Assembly (NCBI GenBank): GCA_945862505.1
Contig: CAMAYJ010000015.1
Location: 1-39,716, forward strand
Direction: 5' to 3'
DNA: 39,716 bases
DNA from: Bifidobacterium breve
GTDB taxonomy: Bacteria > Actinomycetota > Acidimicrobiia > Acidimicrobiales > Acidimicrobilacustridaceae
Positions 17,074 through 25,104 of this stretch are shown here, piece by piece (the stretch's first letter is position 1; every line of letters starts with the position of its first letter). Position numbers and translations under genes: made by a program. Under the pieces are notes generated by a model. That model saw nothing but the letters and a program-made list of their open reading frames with translations, ran no database searches and was not told where the DNA came from.

Positions 17074-18012
17074 ATGCTGGTTATGCAGCGACCGAAGGTT
17101 GAAGCGCTTGACGACGCCGATGGCGATCGTCAATTGTTTGCAGTGGGACCGCTCGAGCCTGGCTTTGGCCACACGCTTGGCAACTCATTGCGTCGCACCC
17201 TTCTCTCATCAATCCCCGGCGCAGCCGTCACTCAGGTGCGGTTCGACGAGGCTCTCCATGAATTCGACACCATCAAGGGTGTTACCGAAGACGTCACCGA
17301 CGTCATTTTGAACCTCAAGGACCTCGTCCTTCGGGTGCACAGTGACGAAGCCGTGACGCTTCGCATCGACGTCAAGGGTCCGGCCGAGGTCACCGCAGGT
17401 GACATCGTGACGACTTCCGACGTCGAGATTCTCAACCCTGAACTTCATATCGCCACCATCAACGAGTCAGGTCGACTTGCCGTCGACGTGACCGTTGAAA
17501 AGGGTCGTGGCTATGTGTCGGCCGAGCGGAACAAGTCGACCAACACCATTGGTGTGATCCCGGTTGACTCGATCTTCTCGCCGGTGCGTCGCGTGACGTT
17601 CGTTGTGGAACCGACTCGCGTTGAGCAGTCGACGGAGTTCGATCGTTTGGTTCTCGACATCGAGACCGACGGCACGATTACCGCTCGTGAGGCGCTTGCC
17701 TCTGCTGGTTCAACACTTCAGGCACTGGTCACACTGGTTGCCGAAATGAGCGACGAACCTCAGGGTCTCGAACTCGGTGAAGTCAGCATTACCCATGCCG
17801 GCTCACCCGATCTCGACCTCCTCATCGAGGATCTCGATCTTTCCGAGCGTCCCCGTAACTGCCTCAAGCGTGCCCAGGTCAACACCGTTGGTGAACTTCT
17901 CCTCAAGTCAGAGGACGATCTTCTTGCGGTGACGAACTTCGGTCAGAAGTCGCTTGACGAGGTCATTCTGAAACTTGACGAGCGCGGTTTGTCGCTCAAG
18001 AACCGGGACTGA
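17074..18012 (+). CDS. rpoA: RNA polymerase alpha subunit
   Basis: Alpha dimerises to nucleate RNA polymerase assembly and its C-terminal domain binds UP elements and activators. The 312-residue product has the dimerisation domain (PLEPGFGHTLGNSLRRTLLS at about 28-47, GPAEVTAGDI, ERNKSTNTIGVIPVDSIFSP) and the C-terminal domain (RPRNCLKRAQVNTVGELL and FGQKSLDEVILKL). ATG 17074 has AGGTAGGAAC just upstream; ATG 17083 is an alternative start. rplQ follows six bases after the stop, as in nearly all bacteria. Confidence 0.98.
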   Translation: MLVMQRPKVEALDDADGDRQLFAVGPLEPGFGHTLGNSLRRTLLSSIPGAAVTQVRFDEALHEFDTIKGVTEDVTDVILNLKDLVLRVHSDEAVTLRIDVKGPAEVTAGDIVTTSDVEILNPELHIATINESGRLAVDVTVEKGRGYVSAERNKSTNTIGVIPVDSIFSPVRRVTFVVEPTRVEQSTEFDRLVLDIETDGTITAREALASAGSTLQALVTLVAEMSDEPQGLELGEVSITHAGSPDLDLLIEDLDLSERPRNCLKRAQVNTVGELLLKSEDDLLAVTNFGQKSLDEVILKLDERGLSLKNRD

Positions 18013-18018
18013 TCCACC

Positions 18019-18372
18019 ATGCCAGGAACTCCACGCAAGTCGAAGCGATTTGGCGGTAGCGCCTCTCACCAACGTCTCATGATGGCCAATCTCGCAGCAT
18101 CGTTGTTTGCTGCCGAGGGGATTGTCACCACCGAGGCGAAGGCCAAGGCACTTCGTCCGATCGCAGAAAAGCTCATCACGAAGGCCAAGAAGGGTGGCGT
18201 TCATCGCCATCGTCAGGTCGTGTCGTTCATGGGCGATAAGGAAATGGCTTCCAAGCTGTTCTCCGACATCGCACCGCGTTATGAAGGACGCCCCGGTGGC
18301 TACACACGCATCCTCAAGCTCGGCCCGCGCCAAGGCGACAATGCGTCGATGGCTCGTATCGAACTCGTCTGA
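18019..18372 (+). CDS. rplQ: 50S ribosomal protein L17
   Basis: L17 lies beside L22 and L32 near the tunnel exit. The 117 residues show [40 protein letters not shown] and [20 protein letters not shown], all family marks. It is the last ribosomal gene of the alpha block and is followed by a hairpin at 18412-18435. Confidence 0.98.
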   Translation: MPGTPRKSKRFGGSASHQRLMMANLAASLFAAEGIVTTEAKAKALRPIAEKLITKAKKGGVHRHRQVVSFMGDKEMASKLFSDIAPRYEGRPGGYTRILKLGPRQGDNASMARIELV

Positions 18373-18411
18373 ATCGTCTTCGTCCGGATCGGACTGTTAT
18401 GAATGTGTTCT

Positions 18412-18435
18412 CGACCGACCCACTGTGGTCGGTCG
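18412..18435 (+). terminator. Perfect 9-bp hairpin after rplQ
   Basis: CGACCGACC (18412-18420) pairs with GGTCGGTCG (18427-18435) around CACTGT. It sits 40 bases past the rplQ stop. It lacks a long T-run (GTTCG follows), so it may be a partial terminator or an mRNA-stabilising end. Confidence 0.45.
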
Positions 18436-18500
18436 GTTCGCGTCTGGACGCAGAACGCGCAGTTGTTGACGTTCCCGCGCCAGCCGCAGGATTCACAAGA

Positions 18501-19265
18501 TTGCGCATGACCATCGCCTACGACGGTTCGAAGTTTCGGGGCATGGCGGAAAACGATGGCGTCGAATCCGTGGCGCGCACAATTCGCACGGAAATTGAAC
18601 GCTGCGTCGGACACCCAGTTGTGTTGTCGATTGCTGGTCGCACCGATGCAGGAGTGCACGCGTGGGGACAAGTTATTTCGTTCGACGTCGATTCCGATCT
18701 CGTCGCTTCTGGAAAAGGTTCGCCGGCTCGTTTAGCTCGCGCGATTAATCAGCAGTCAGTCCCGTCGATTGTTGTTCGCGACGCGGAACTCGCGGCCGCC
18801 GATTTCGATGCCCGTTTCTCTGCGATGACACGCTCGTATCGCTACACCATCGTGAATCGGCCAGTTCCTGATCCATTTTTGGCCGCCACCTCCTGGTGGG
18901 TTCCGCAAGATCTCGACCTTCATTCGCTGCAGTTGGGCTGTGACGCCCTCTATGGACTTCATAATTTTTCAAGCTTTTGTCGCCGGCCCAAGCCCAATCC
19001 GGTGACCGGATTCGAACCCTCGCTCATGCGCCGGGTCCGAGAGGCCAGATGGCATGAGGCGGGTGATGGCATTCTGCGATTCGATGTCACCGCCTCCTCC
19101 TATTGCCACCAAATGGTCCGATCCATTGTGGGCACGCTGATCGAAATGGGCCGGGGCCTTCGCCGACCCGGGGAAATGGCCGGAATCATCCGGTCCGAGG
19201 ACCGATCGCGGGCCGGGGGAGTGGCCCCGCCGCAGGGGCTTTGTCTCTGGGAAGTCGGGTACTGA
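18501..19265 (+). CDS. truA: tRNA pseudouridine synthase A
   Basis: TruA converts U38-U40 of tRNA anticodon stems to pseudouridine. The catalytic aspartate is in AGRTDAGVHAWGQVISFD. Other landmarks are TIAYDGSKFRGMAEN near the start, ARFSAMTRSYRYTI in the form FDARFSAMTRSYRYTI, HNFSSFCR and YCHQMVRSIVGTLIEMG. The usual G-W-x-x-Q after the YDG motif is changed to GMAEN. TTG 18501 is preferred: AGGA lies nine bases upstream, the product (254 residues) has normal length, and GC at third positions falls before this point. An ATG at 18399 would give 288 residues but would put a perfect 9-bp hairpin inside the coding region. Confidence 0.9.
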   Translation: MRMTIAYDGSKFRGMAENDGVESVARTIRTEIERCVGHPVVLSIAGRTDAGVHAWGQVISFDVDSDLVASGKGSPARLARAINQQSVPSIVVRDAELAAADFDARFSAMTRSYRYTIVNRPVPDPFLAATSWWVPQDLDLHSLQLGCDALYGLHNFSSFCRRPKPNPVTGFEPSLMRRVREARWHEAGDGILRFDVTASSYCHQMVRSIVGTLIEMGRGLRRPGEMAGIIRSEDRSRAGGVAPPQGLCLWEVGY

Positions 19266-19275
19266 AATCGGCGAG

Positions 19276-19305
19276 TTGCCTCAGTTCAAGGGCTCCCCGT
19301 AGGCT
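19276..19305 (+). promoter_or_regulatory. Candidate promoter for rplM-rpsI
   Basis: TTGCCT (19276-19281) and TAGGCT (19300-19305) with an 18-base spacer, just downstream of truA. The form resembles the rplC and infA candidates. Expected mRNA start is near 19312. Confidence 0.38.
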
Positions 19306-19346
19306 CTCTCCTCCGCTCCGGTGCGCAGTTCATCTGCCGACGCTGG

Positions 19347-19376
19347 GGCTTTCGTTCGAAAGCCACCTTCGGGTGG
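19347..19376 (+). promoter_or_regulatory. Tandem hairpins in the rplM leader
   Basis: GGCTTTC (19347-19353) pairs with GAAAGCC (19358-19364) around GTTC. CCACC (19363-19367), TTCG, GGTGG (19372-19376) form a second hairpin that shares two C residues with the first, so the two compete at their junction. They end 22 bases before the rplM GTG. Other bacteria have L13 leader RNAs; homology cannot be judged here. Confidence 0.45.
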
Positions 19377-19398
19377 ACCCAAGCAGAAGGGCTGCGCC

Positions 19399-19845
19399 GT
19401 GCGCACCTACACCCCAAAGGTCAGTGAGATTCAGCGCTCGTGGTACGTGGTCGATGCCGAAGGCATGGTCCTCGGTCGACTCGCTACCGAAGTTGCAACC
19501 ATTCTTCGTGGCAAGCACAAGCCCACGTACACCCCGCACATCGATACCGGCGATCACGTCATCGTGATTAACGCTGACAAGGTTGTGTTGACCTCGAACA
19601 AGGGCGACAAACTCTTCGTGCATCGTCACTCCGGTTACCCGGGCGGTCTGCGCACAAAGTCCTACGGTCAGTTGATCGCCGAAAAGCCCGACGAAGCAGT
19701 TCGTCGTGCGGTGCGCGGCATGATCCCGAAGAACCGTCTTGGTCGTCAGATGATCAAGAAGCTCAAGGTGTATGCCGGTCCCGTGCACAATCACACCGCA
19801 CAGGATCCGCAGACCATCGAATTCGCCCACGCCAAGGCTCGCTGA
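19399..19845 (+). CDS. rplM: 50S ribosomal protein L13
   Basis: L13 is an early assembly protein of the large subunit. The 148-residue product starts [20 protein letters not shown] and contains [22 protein letters not shown], shortened here as [17 protein letters not shown], and [23 protein letters not shown] 19399 follows AGAAGGG at good distance and matches the family start; upstream in-frame codons lie in the hairpin leader. Confidence 0.97.
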   Translation: MRTYTPKVSEIQRSWYVVDAEGMVLGRLATEVATILRGKHKPTYTPHIDTGDHVIVINADKVVLTSNKGDKLFVHRHSGYPGGLRTKSYGQLIAEKPDEAVRRAVRGMIPKNRLGRQMIKKLKVYAGPVHNHTAQDPQTIEFAHAKAR

Positions 19846-19862
19846 GCGGCAAGGAACAGACA

Positions 19863-20255
19863 ATGTCGAACCCCCTCGTTCAGTCAACCGGTCGCCGTAA
19901 GCGTGCAGTTGCACGCGTCATGCTTCGTCCCGGCTCAGGCACCATTACTGTGAACAAGCGTCCGGTCGCTGACTACTTCCCGTCCGAAACGCATCGCATG
20001 ATCCTCACCGAACCGCTTCGTCTCACAAGCACCGACGAGGTCTACGACATCGTGTGCAACATTGACGGTGGCGGAGTTTCGGGACAAGCCGGCGCACTTC
20101 GTCATGGCATTGCCCGAGCGCTTATCGAACTCGATCCCGAACTGCGTGGCGAGCTCAAGAAGGCCGGCTTCCTTACTCGCGATGATCGTAAGAAGGAATC
20201 CAAGAAGTACGGCCTCAAGAAGGCTCGTAAGGCTCCGCAGTACTCGAAGCGCTGA
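19863..20255 (+). CDS. rpsI: 30S ribosomal protein S9
   Basis: S9 reaches the P-site tRNA with its C-terminal tail, here the basic [16 protein letters not shown] ending in the conserved Lys-Arg. The 130 residues also show [19 protein letters not shown] and [19 protein letters not shown]. It is cotranscribed with rplM, 17 bases upstream. Confidence 0.98.
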   Translation: MSNPLVQSTGRRKRAVARVMLRPGSGTITVNKRPVADYFPSETHRMILTEPLRLTSTDEVYDIVCNIDGGGVSGQAGALRHGIARALIELDPELRGELKKAGFLTRDDRKKESKKYGLKKARKAPQYSKR

Positions 20256-20265
20256 GTCAATCGTT

Positions 20266-20283
20266 CTCGCTTTTGTCGGCGAG
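20266..20283 (+). terminator. Weak hairpin after rpsI
   Basis: CTCGC (20266-20270) can pair with GCGAG (20279-20283) around an 8-base loop, followed by TTCGTTT. The stem is short, so termination between rpsI and glmM may be partial at best. Confidence 0.25.
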
Positions 20284-20301
20284 TTCGTTTGCCCCTAACT
20301 C

Positions 20302-21618
20302 ATGACCCTCCGATTCGGAACCGACGGCGTTCGCGGCCCCGCATCTGAGTTCACTGACGCGCTTGTTGTCGCGTTAGGGCAGGCAGCTGCGCAGGTTCTT
20401 GGAACGTCTGCATTCGTCATCGGTCGCGATACCCGTGAATCGGGAGAGCGTCTTGAACGCGCGCTTGGAACTGGATTGATCCTTGGTGGCGCGCAACCGT
20501 TGAGCCTGGGAGTTGTTCCAACGCCAGCGGTCGCGTGGGTCTGCGCACAACGTGGCGTTCCTGGAGCGGTGATCTCTGCATCGCATAACCCGTGGTCGGA
20601 TAACGGCATCAAGTTCTTTGCTGCTGGCGGCCGCAAGTTGTCTGACGAACTTGAAGCTGAGCTCGAAAATGCGCTCGACGCGGTGATTGTTGCGGGTGTC
20701 GAGTTCGAACTCTCACTCGATAGCAACACCAATACGGGCGCCGTCGCCGAATGGTGCGACGCAGTGGCATCGTCGGTTGTTGCCGTGACTCCGATGCGTA
20801 TCGTGATCGACTGTGCGAACGGTGCGGCGTCATCTGTTGCACCTGAAATCTTTCGTGGTCTCGGCCTCGAGGTTGACGTACTGCACTCGCAGCCCGATGG
20901 CCGAAACATCAACGATGCCTGTGGGTCGACGCATCCGGAAGACCTGCAGCGGGCGGTAGTTGCAAGCGGAGCTGCACTCGGGCTGGCTTTCGACGGTGAC
21001 GCCGACCGCCTTCTGGCAGTCGATGAACGCGGCGAACTCGTCGACGGCGATCAACTGATTGCTCTGTTCGCTCGCGATCTTCACGATCGTGGCGAGCTCG
21101 CGGGTAATCGCGTTGTTGTCACGGTGATGTCGAACCTTGGTTTTCGTTTAGCGATGGACGAGCAGGGCATTGAAGTTGTCGAGACGCCGGTTGGCGATCG
21201 TCATGTTCTTGAGGCGCTTGCTCGCACTTCAAGTTCGCTCGGTGGTGAACAGTCCGGCCACATCGTCTTTGCCGATCGGGCAACCACGGGAGACGGTGTT
21301 CTTTCCGGTGTGCAGTTGGTCGACCTTGTTGGTCGCACCCAAACCCCACTATCGGTCTTGGCTGCAGAGGTCATGGATCGACTCCCTCAGGTATTGCGCA
21401 ATGTCCGCCTCGAACATCGTCGTGACGACATCGCTGAAGCCATTGCCGGTGAGATCGCTGCGGTCGAACAATCGTTGGGGGCTCGGGGTCGTGTGTTGAT
21501 CCGACTCAGCGGGACCGAACCCCTTGTGCGGGTCATGGTGGAAGCACCCACTTTGGCGCAGGCCGAGGACGCAGCCGACAACCTCGCTGCAGCCGTGATC
21601 CAGGCCTGCTCGGCCTAG
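20302..21618 (+). CDS. glmM: Phosphoglucosamine mutase
   Basis: GlmM interconverts glucosamine-6-phosphate and glucosamine-1-phosphate on the way to UDP-GlcNAc for peptidoglycan. The 438-residue product starts TLRFGTDGVRGPASEF. The phosphoserine loop is VISASHNPWSDNGIKFF, with the active serine in SASHNP. The metal loop is DGDADR, in LAFDGDADRLLAVDE, and the sugar-binding GGEQSGH is followed by the C-terminal phosphate site RLSGTEPLVRVMVEA. No Shine-Dalgarno sequence is evident. The glmS-like gene next door acts one step earlier in the same pathway. Confidence 0.96.
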   Translation: MTLRFGTDGVRGPASEFTDALVVALGQAAAQVLGTSAFVIGRDTRESGERLERALGTGLILGGAQPLSLGVVPTPAVAWVCAQRGVPGAVISASHNPWSDNGIKFFAAGGRKLSDELEAELENALDAVIVAGVEFELSLDSNTNTGAVAEWCDAVASSVVAVTPMRIVIDCANGAASSVAPEIFRGLGLEVDVLHSQPDGRNINDACGSTHPEDLQRAVVASGAALGLAFDGDADRLLAVDERGELVDGDQLIALFARDLHDRGELAGNRVVVTVMSNLGFRLAMDEQGIEVVETPVGDRHVLEALARTSSSLGGEQSGHIVFADRATTGDGVLSGVQLVDLVGRTQTPLSVLAAEVMDRLPQVLRNVRLEHRRDDIAEAIAGEIAAVEQSLGARGRVLIRLSGTEPLVRVMVEAPTLAQAEDAADNLAAAVIQACSA

Positions 21619-21621
21619 GCT
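21616..21621 (+). promoter_or_regulatory. -10 like TAGGCT close to the glmS start
   Basis: TAGGCT overlaps the glmM stop codon and ends nine bases before the glmS ATG at 21631. No Shine-Dalgarno sequence is present, so a nearly leaderless transcript is possible. No good -35 is seen. Confidence 0.3.
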
Positions 21622-21630
21622 GGCCCTCTC

Positions 21631-24600
21631 ATGTGCGGAATTATCGCCGTCGTTCGTCGACCGTCGCTCCGTCAGCCTCCTGGCTCGGCTGAAGTTTGTG
21701 ACCGCCTCGAAGCGGCATCACAACTGCTGGCCGGTGTTCTTTCTTCGAAGACCGTTTTCGTCGCTCCCGTTGCCGATGCGGCGACTGAGGTTGCCGATGC
21801 CGATCGCCTGCTTCGGGGTGTGGCTGGCGTCCGAGCATTGCTTGAGGTTTCCGGTCTTCGAATCGCCACGACCAACCTGGTCGATGGGCTTGCGCGTCAG
21901 ATCGCGGAACTCGAGCGTCATCTCGATTCCGATGCTCAGGGCGCGCATGCTCTTGCGGGTCGTGAGCTCGAACGGCTGAATGCTGCTGTCGTCGCTTTGA
22001 AAGACGCCGTGTGGGCGGTGCAGCGTGATCGTCTTCGCGCCGCCGATGGCGTCACTGGCCTTCTCGATGGCGTTGGACCTGTTGGCGAGGCGTTTAGCCC
22101 CGCGGCAGTCGCGGTGGCGCTTTCGATACATCAAGCACTTTCTGCACTTGATCGTCTCGAAGTCCGTGGACGAGATAGCGCTGGACTTCACCTTTTGGTT
22201 CGCAATCATGGCCTCGACCTTTCCTCGCCTGCGCTCAGCGCTGTCGTTGCTGACCGAGCTACCGATCCACTGTTCGGATCAATGGCCGTGCGCACGCCCG
22301 CCGGTCATCTGAGTTTTGTTTATAAAGCAGCGGCCGAGATCGGTGAACTCGGCGACAACACCCGAGCGCTTCGCGCTGCGATCGTTTCGGACCCGCTGCT
22401 TCGCCATGCGCTTGATTCTCCAGATGTCGAAGCAGTTGTCCTCGGCCATACTCGCTGGGCCAGCGTTGGCATTATCAGTCAGCCCAACGCACATCCGCTC
22501 AACTCTGAAGAGACCGATGAGGTGGGCGGCGCCTACGTCACCGCAGTACTCAATGGCGACGTCGACAACTTCGCCGATCTCAAAGCAGCCCAGTCGTTGC
22601 ACATTGCCGACGAAATCACGACCGATGCGAAAGTCATCCCGACCCTTACGTCGCGAGCGATGGCGGATGGCACCGGTGTGCTTGATGCATTCCGTTCAAC
22701 GGCGAATGAACTGGAAGGTTCGGTCGCGATCGCGGCAAGCGCTGCTGATGCTGCCGATTCATTGTTGCTTGCGCTTCGTGGAAGCGGACAAGCGTTGTAC
22801 ATCGGTCTCGCAGAGGATTCATTCATTGTTGCGAGCGAGCCCTATGGGGTTGTTGAAGAAACAGCTACCTACCTTCGACTCGATGGCGATATTCCTGTTG
22901 ATCTAACTAATCCGGCCAGCAGCGGTCAGGTAGTTCGGTTGGCCGGCGCACAGGCAGGCGATCGCGAAGGTATCGAACGCTGGGCCTACGACGGCACGGT
23001 GATTCCTGTTGCCGCCGACGATCTCGCCGATGCGCAGATCACTACTCGCGATATCGATCGTGGCGACTCACCGCATTTCCTTCTGAAGGAAATCGGAGAA
23101 GCACCCGCTTCGTTCCGCAAGACATTGCGCGGCAAGTTGGTGGAACTCGATGGGCATTCCGACGTGCTTCTTGGCGACGAAGTGCTGTCACCCGAACTTC
23201 GTGCGGCATTGGCCGACGGGTCCATCACGCGAATCCTCGCGATTGGGCAGGGCACGGCAGCCGTAGCGGCCCGGGCGCTCCTTGAAGGCCTTTCCGCCTT
23301 TGCACCGACTTCTCCGGTGAAAGTGGAAGCGATTCTTGCAACCGAACTCAGCGGTTTTCACCTCGCCGACTCCATGGTCGACACATTGGTCGTTGCCGTG
23401 AGCCAGTCGGGAACAACCACCGACACCAATAGAACCGTTGACTTAGTCCGTGCCCGTGGGGCGCATGTCGTCGCAATCGTGAACCGTCGCAATAGCGATC
23501 TCACTGACCGCGCTGATGGCGTTCTCTATACCTCTGACGGGCGCGACGTTGAAATGAGCGTCGCTTCAACGAAGGCGTTCTACGCGCAGATCGCAGCTTG
23601 TTTCCTTCTCGCCGCTGCACTCGCCGATGCGATCGGCGTTTCATCGCCGGAACGCACTGCAGTCCTTGATGGACTTCGGCAGATTCCCGACGCGATGGAG
23701 CGCACGTTCGCGTTGCGTGATGACATCGAGGCTGCAGCGCAACGCGTCGCGCCTTCACGTCGCTATTGGGCAATCGTTGGCAATGGGGCCAACCGCATTG
23801 CCGCCGAGGAAGTTCGCATCAAACTTTCTGAGCTTTGCTACAAAGCCATCGCGTGCGATGGAACGGAAGACAAGAAGCACATTGATCTTTCGTCCGAGCC
23901 AATGATCTTGGTCTGTGCGGCAGGTCTCCAGGGTTCCACCGCAGATGATGTTGCGAAGGAAGTCGCGATCTATCGGGCCCATAAGGCCGCGCCGGTGGTG
24001 ATCGCCACACAAGGCGAAGAGCGCTTCTCGGCTGCACTCCAAGTTATTGCTGTACCCGAGGTGCATCCGCGACTCGCCTTCATTCTTTCCGCGATGGTCG
24101 GTCACCTCTTTGGGTATGAAGCCGCACTTGCCATTGATGCACAAGCCCGGCCGCTCCGAGAGGCGCGCGCTGCCATCGATTCAGCGGTTGCCGAGGGTCT
24201 TCCCGGGGATGGCGAGTCGTTACTCGAAGGTGTTCGGCCACTTCTCAACGTGCTCGCCTCGCGCTATTTCGATGGACTTCGTAACGGGGAGTACAACGGT
24301 CACCTCGAAGCGAGTTCCGCAGTGCGCCTGGCCACCGTGTGGCGTTTCGCCCTTGGCTCTGTGCCGTTGGAGTCCTACCAAGTTGAATACGGCAAGGTCG
24401 GCACGCCGGCAGTGGTCCTCGAGGATTTAGTTGCTGCGCTTACGGTAGCGATCGATGAACTTACCCGCCCTGTTGACGCGATTAAGCACCAGGCCAAGAC
24501 GGTCACTGTCGGCATCTCTCGAAGCGACGAGACACTCATGCAGGTGCCGTTGGTCAAAGAGGTACTCAGCACCGGCGTTTCGCGCGACCGCCTCACCTAT

Positions 24601-25104
24601 TCGACATTGCGCACGCTTTCAGCACTCGAACCTCTCGTCGACGAAGTCCTTGGGTATACCCGTTATGCAATTGAGGGTCATGTCGACCCGGCTGGTCGCG
24701 ATGAAGCCCGTATCGTCATCGTCGATCGGGGTGGACTTGCCCGCGATCTTCAAAGCCGGACCACCGACGACCCGCAACTTCGGGGTACGAAGCGACTTGT
24801 TGCGGTTGAACACACCGTGTTGGTTGCGAAAGGTCGTAACGACGGGCGAACCGTGGTCATCGTCCCCGAAATCAAGGACGGAGAAACCACCGGACTGTCG
24901 TTGCTGCACGTTCGTGTGCGTGACGACCTCGCGCTCCCTGCATTGCGATCGGTCTTGCAGGGTTATCGAAATCGTTATGCGGCCATCAAGCATGCGGTAA
25001 CCGAAACCGAACCGATCTTCCGCGACGATCTACTGACCGATGTTCCTGTCATTGAGTTGATGACCGAACCGGTGAACTTGCTGGCCGAACACTGGCGCTC
25101 ATGA
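21631..25104 (+). CDS. glmS: Oversized GlmS-like glutamine-fructose-6-phosphate aminotransferase
   Basis: GlmS makes glucosamine-6-phosphate from fructose-6-phosphate and glutamine. The product has 1157 residues, against about 610 in the family. The N-terminal glutaminase has Cys2 (MCGI), LEVRGRDSAG (176-185), GHTRWAS (272-278), NAHP (286-289), LNGD (307-310) and TTDAK (330-334). About 150 extra, largely helical residues are inserted at roughly 12-158. The SIS part has HFLLKEIGE (482-490), SQSGTTTDT (591-599), VASTKAF (644-650) and DKKHIDL (747-753). KTVTV (956-960) resembles the KSVTVE end of normal GlmS, yet a further 197 residues follow it. The function is likely but unproven, because of the insertions. 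Its stop overlaps the next gene by four bases. Confidence 0.8.
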   Translation: MCGIIAVVRRPSLRQPPGSAEVCDRLEAASQLLAGVLSSKTVFVAPVADAATEVADADRLLRGVAGVRALLEVSGLRIATTNLVDGLARQIAELERHLDSDAQGAHALAGRELERLNAAVVALKDAVWAVQRDRLRAADGVTGLLDGVGPVGEAFSPAAVAVALSIHQALSALDRLEVRGRDSAGLHLLVRNHGLDLSSPALSAVVADRATDPLFGSMAVRTPAGHLSFVYKAAAEIGELGDNTRALRAAIVSDPLLRHALDSPDVEAVVLGHTRWASVGIISQPNAHPLNSEETDEVGGAYVTAVLNGDVDNFADLKAAQSLHIADEITTDAKVIPTLTSRAMADGTGVLDAFRSTANELEGSVAIAASAADAADSLLLALRGSGQALYIGLAEDSFIVASEPYGVVEETATYLRLDGDIPVDLTNPASSGQVVRLAGAQAGDREGIERWAYDGTVIPVAADDLADAQITTRDIDRGDSPHFLLKEIGEAPASFRKTLRGKLVELDGHSDVLLGDEVLSPELRAALADGSITRILAIGQGTAAVAARALLEGLSAFAPTSPVKVEAILATELSGFHLADSMVDTLVVAVSQSGTTTDTNRTVDLVRARGAHVVAIVNRRNSDLTDRADGVLYTSDGRDVEMSVASTKAFYAQIAACFLLAAALADAIGVSSPERTAVLDGLRQIPDAMERTFALRDDIEAAAQRVAPSRRYWAIVGNGANRIAAEEVRIKLSELCYKAIACDGTEDKKHIDLSSEPMILVCAAGLQGSTADDVAKEVAIYRAHKAAPVVIATQGEERFSAALQVIAVPEVHPRLAFILSAMVGHLFGYEAALAIDAQARPLREARAAIDSAVAEGLPGDGESLLEGVRPLLNVLASRYFDGLRNGEYNGHLEASSAVRLATVWRFALGSVPLESYQVEYGKVGTPAVVLEDLVAALTVAIDELTRPVDAIKHQAKTVTVGISRSDETLMQVPLVKEVLSTGVSRDRLTYSTLRTLSALEPLVDEVLGYTRYAIEGHVDPAGRDEARIVIVDRGGLARDLQSRTTDDPQLRGTKRLVAVEHTVLVAKGRNDGRTVVIVPEIKDGETTGLSLLHVRVRDDLALPALRSVLQGYRNRYAAIKHAVTETEPIFRDDLLTDVPVIELMTEPVNLLAEHWRS

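Noticed and set aside
18399-18500. N-terminal extension of TruA from ATG 18399
   Set aside because: It contains a perfect hairpin, has poor third-position GC and a rare AGA codon, and lies before the conserved family start.
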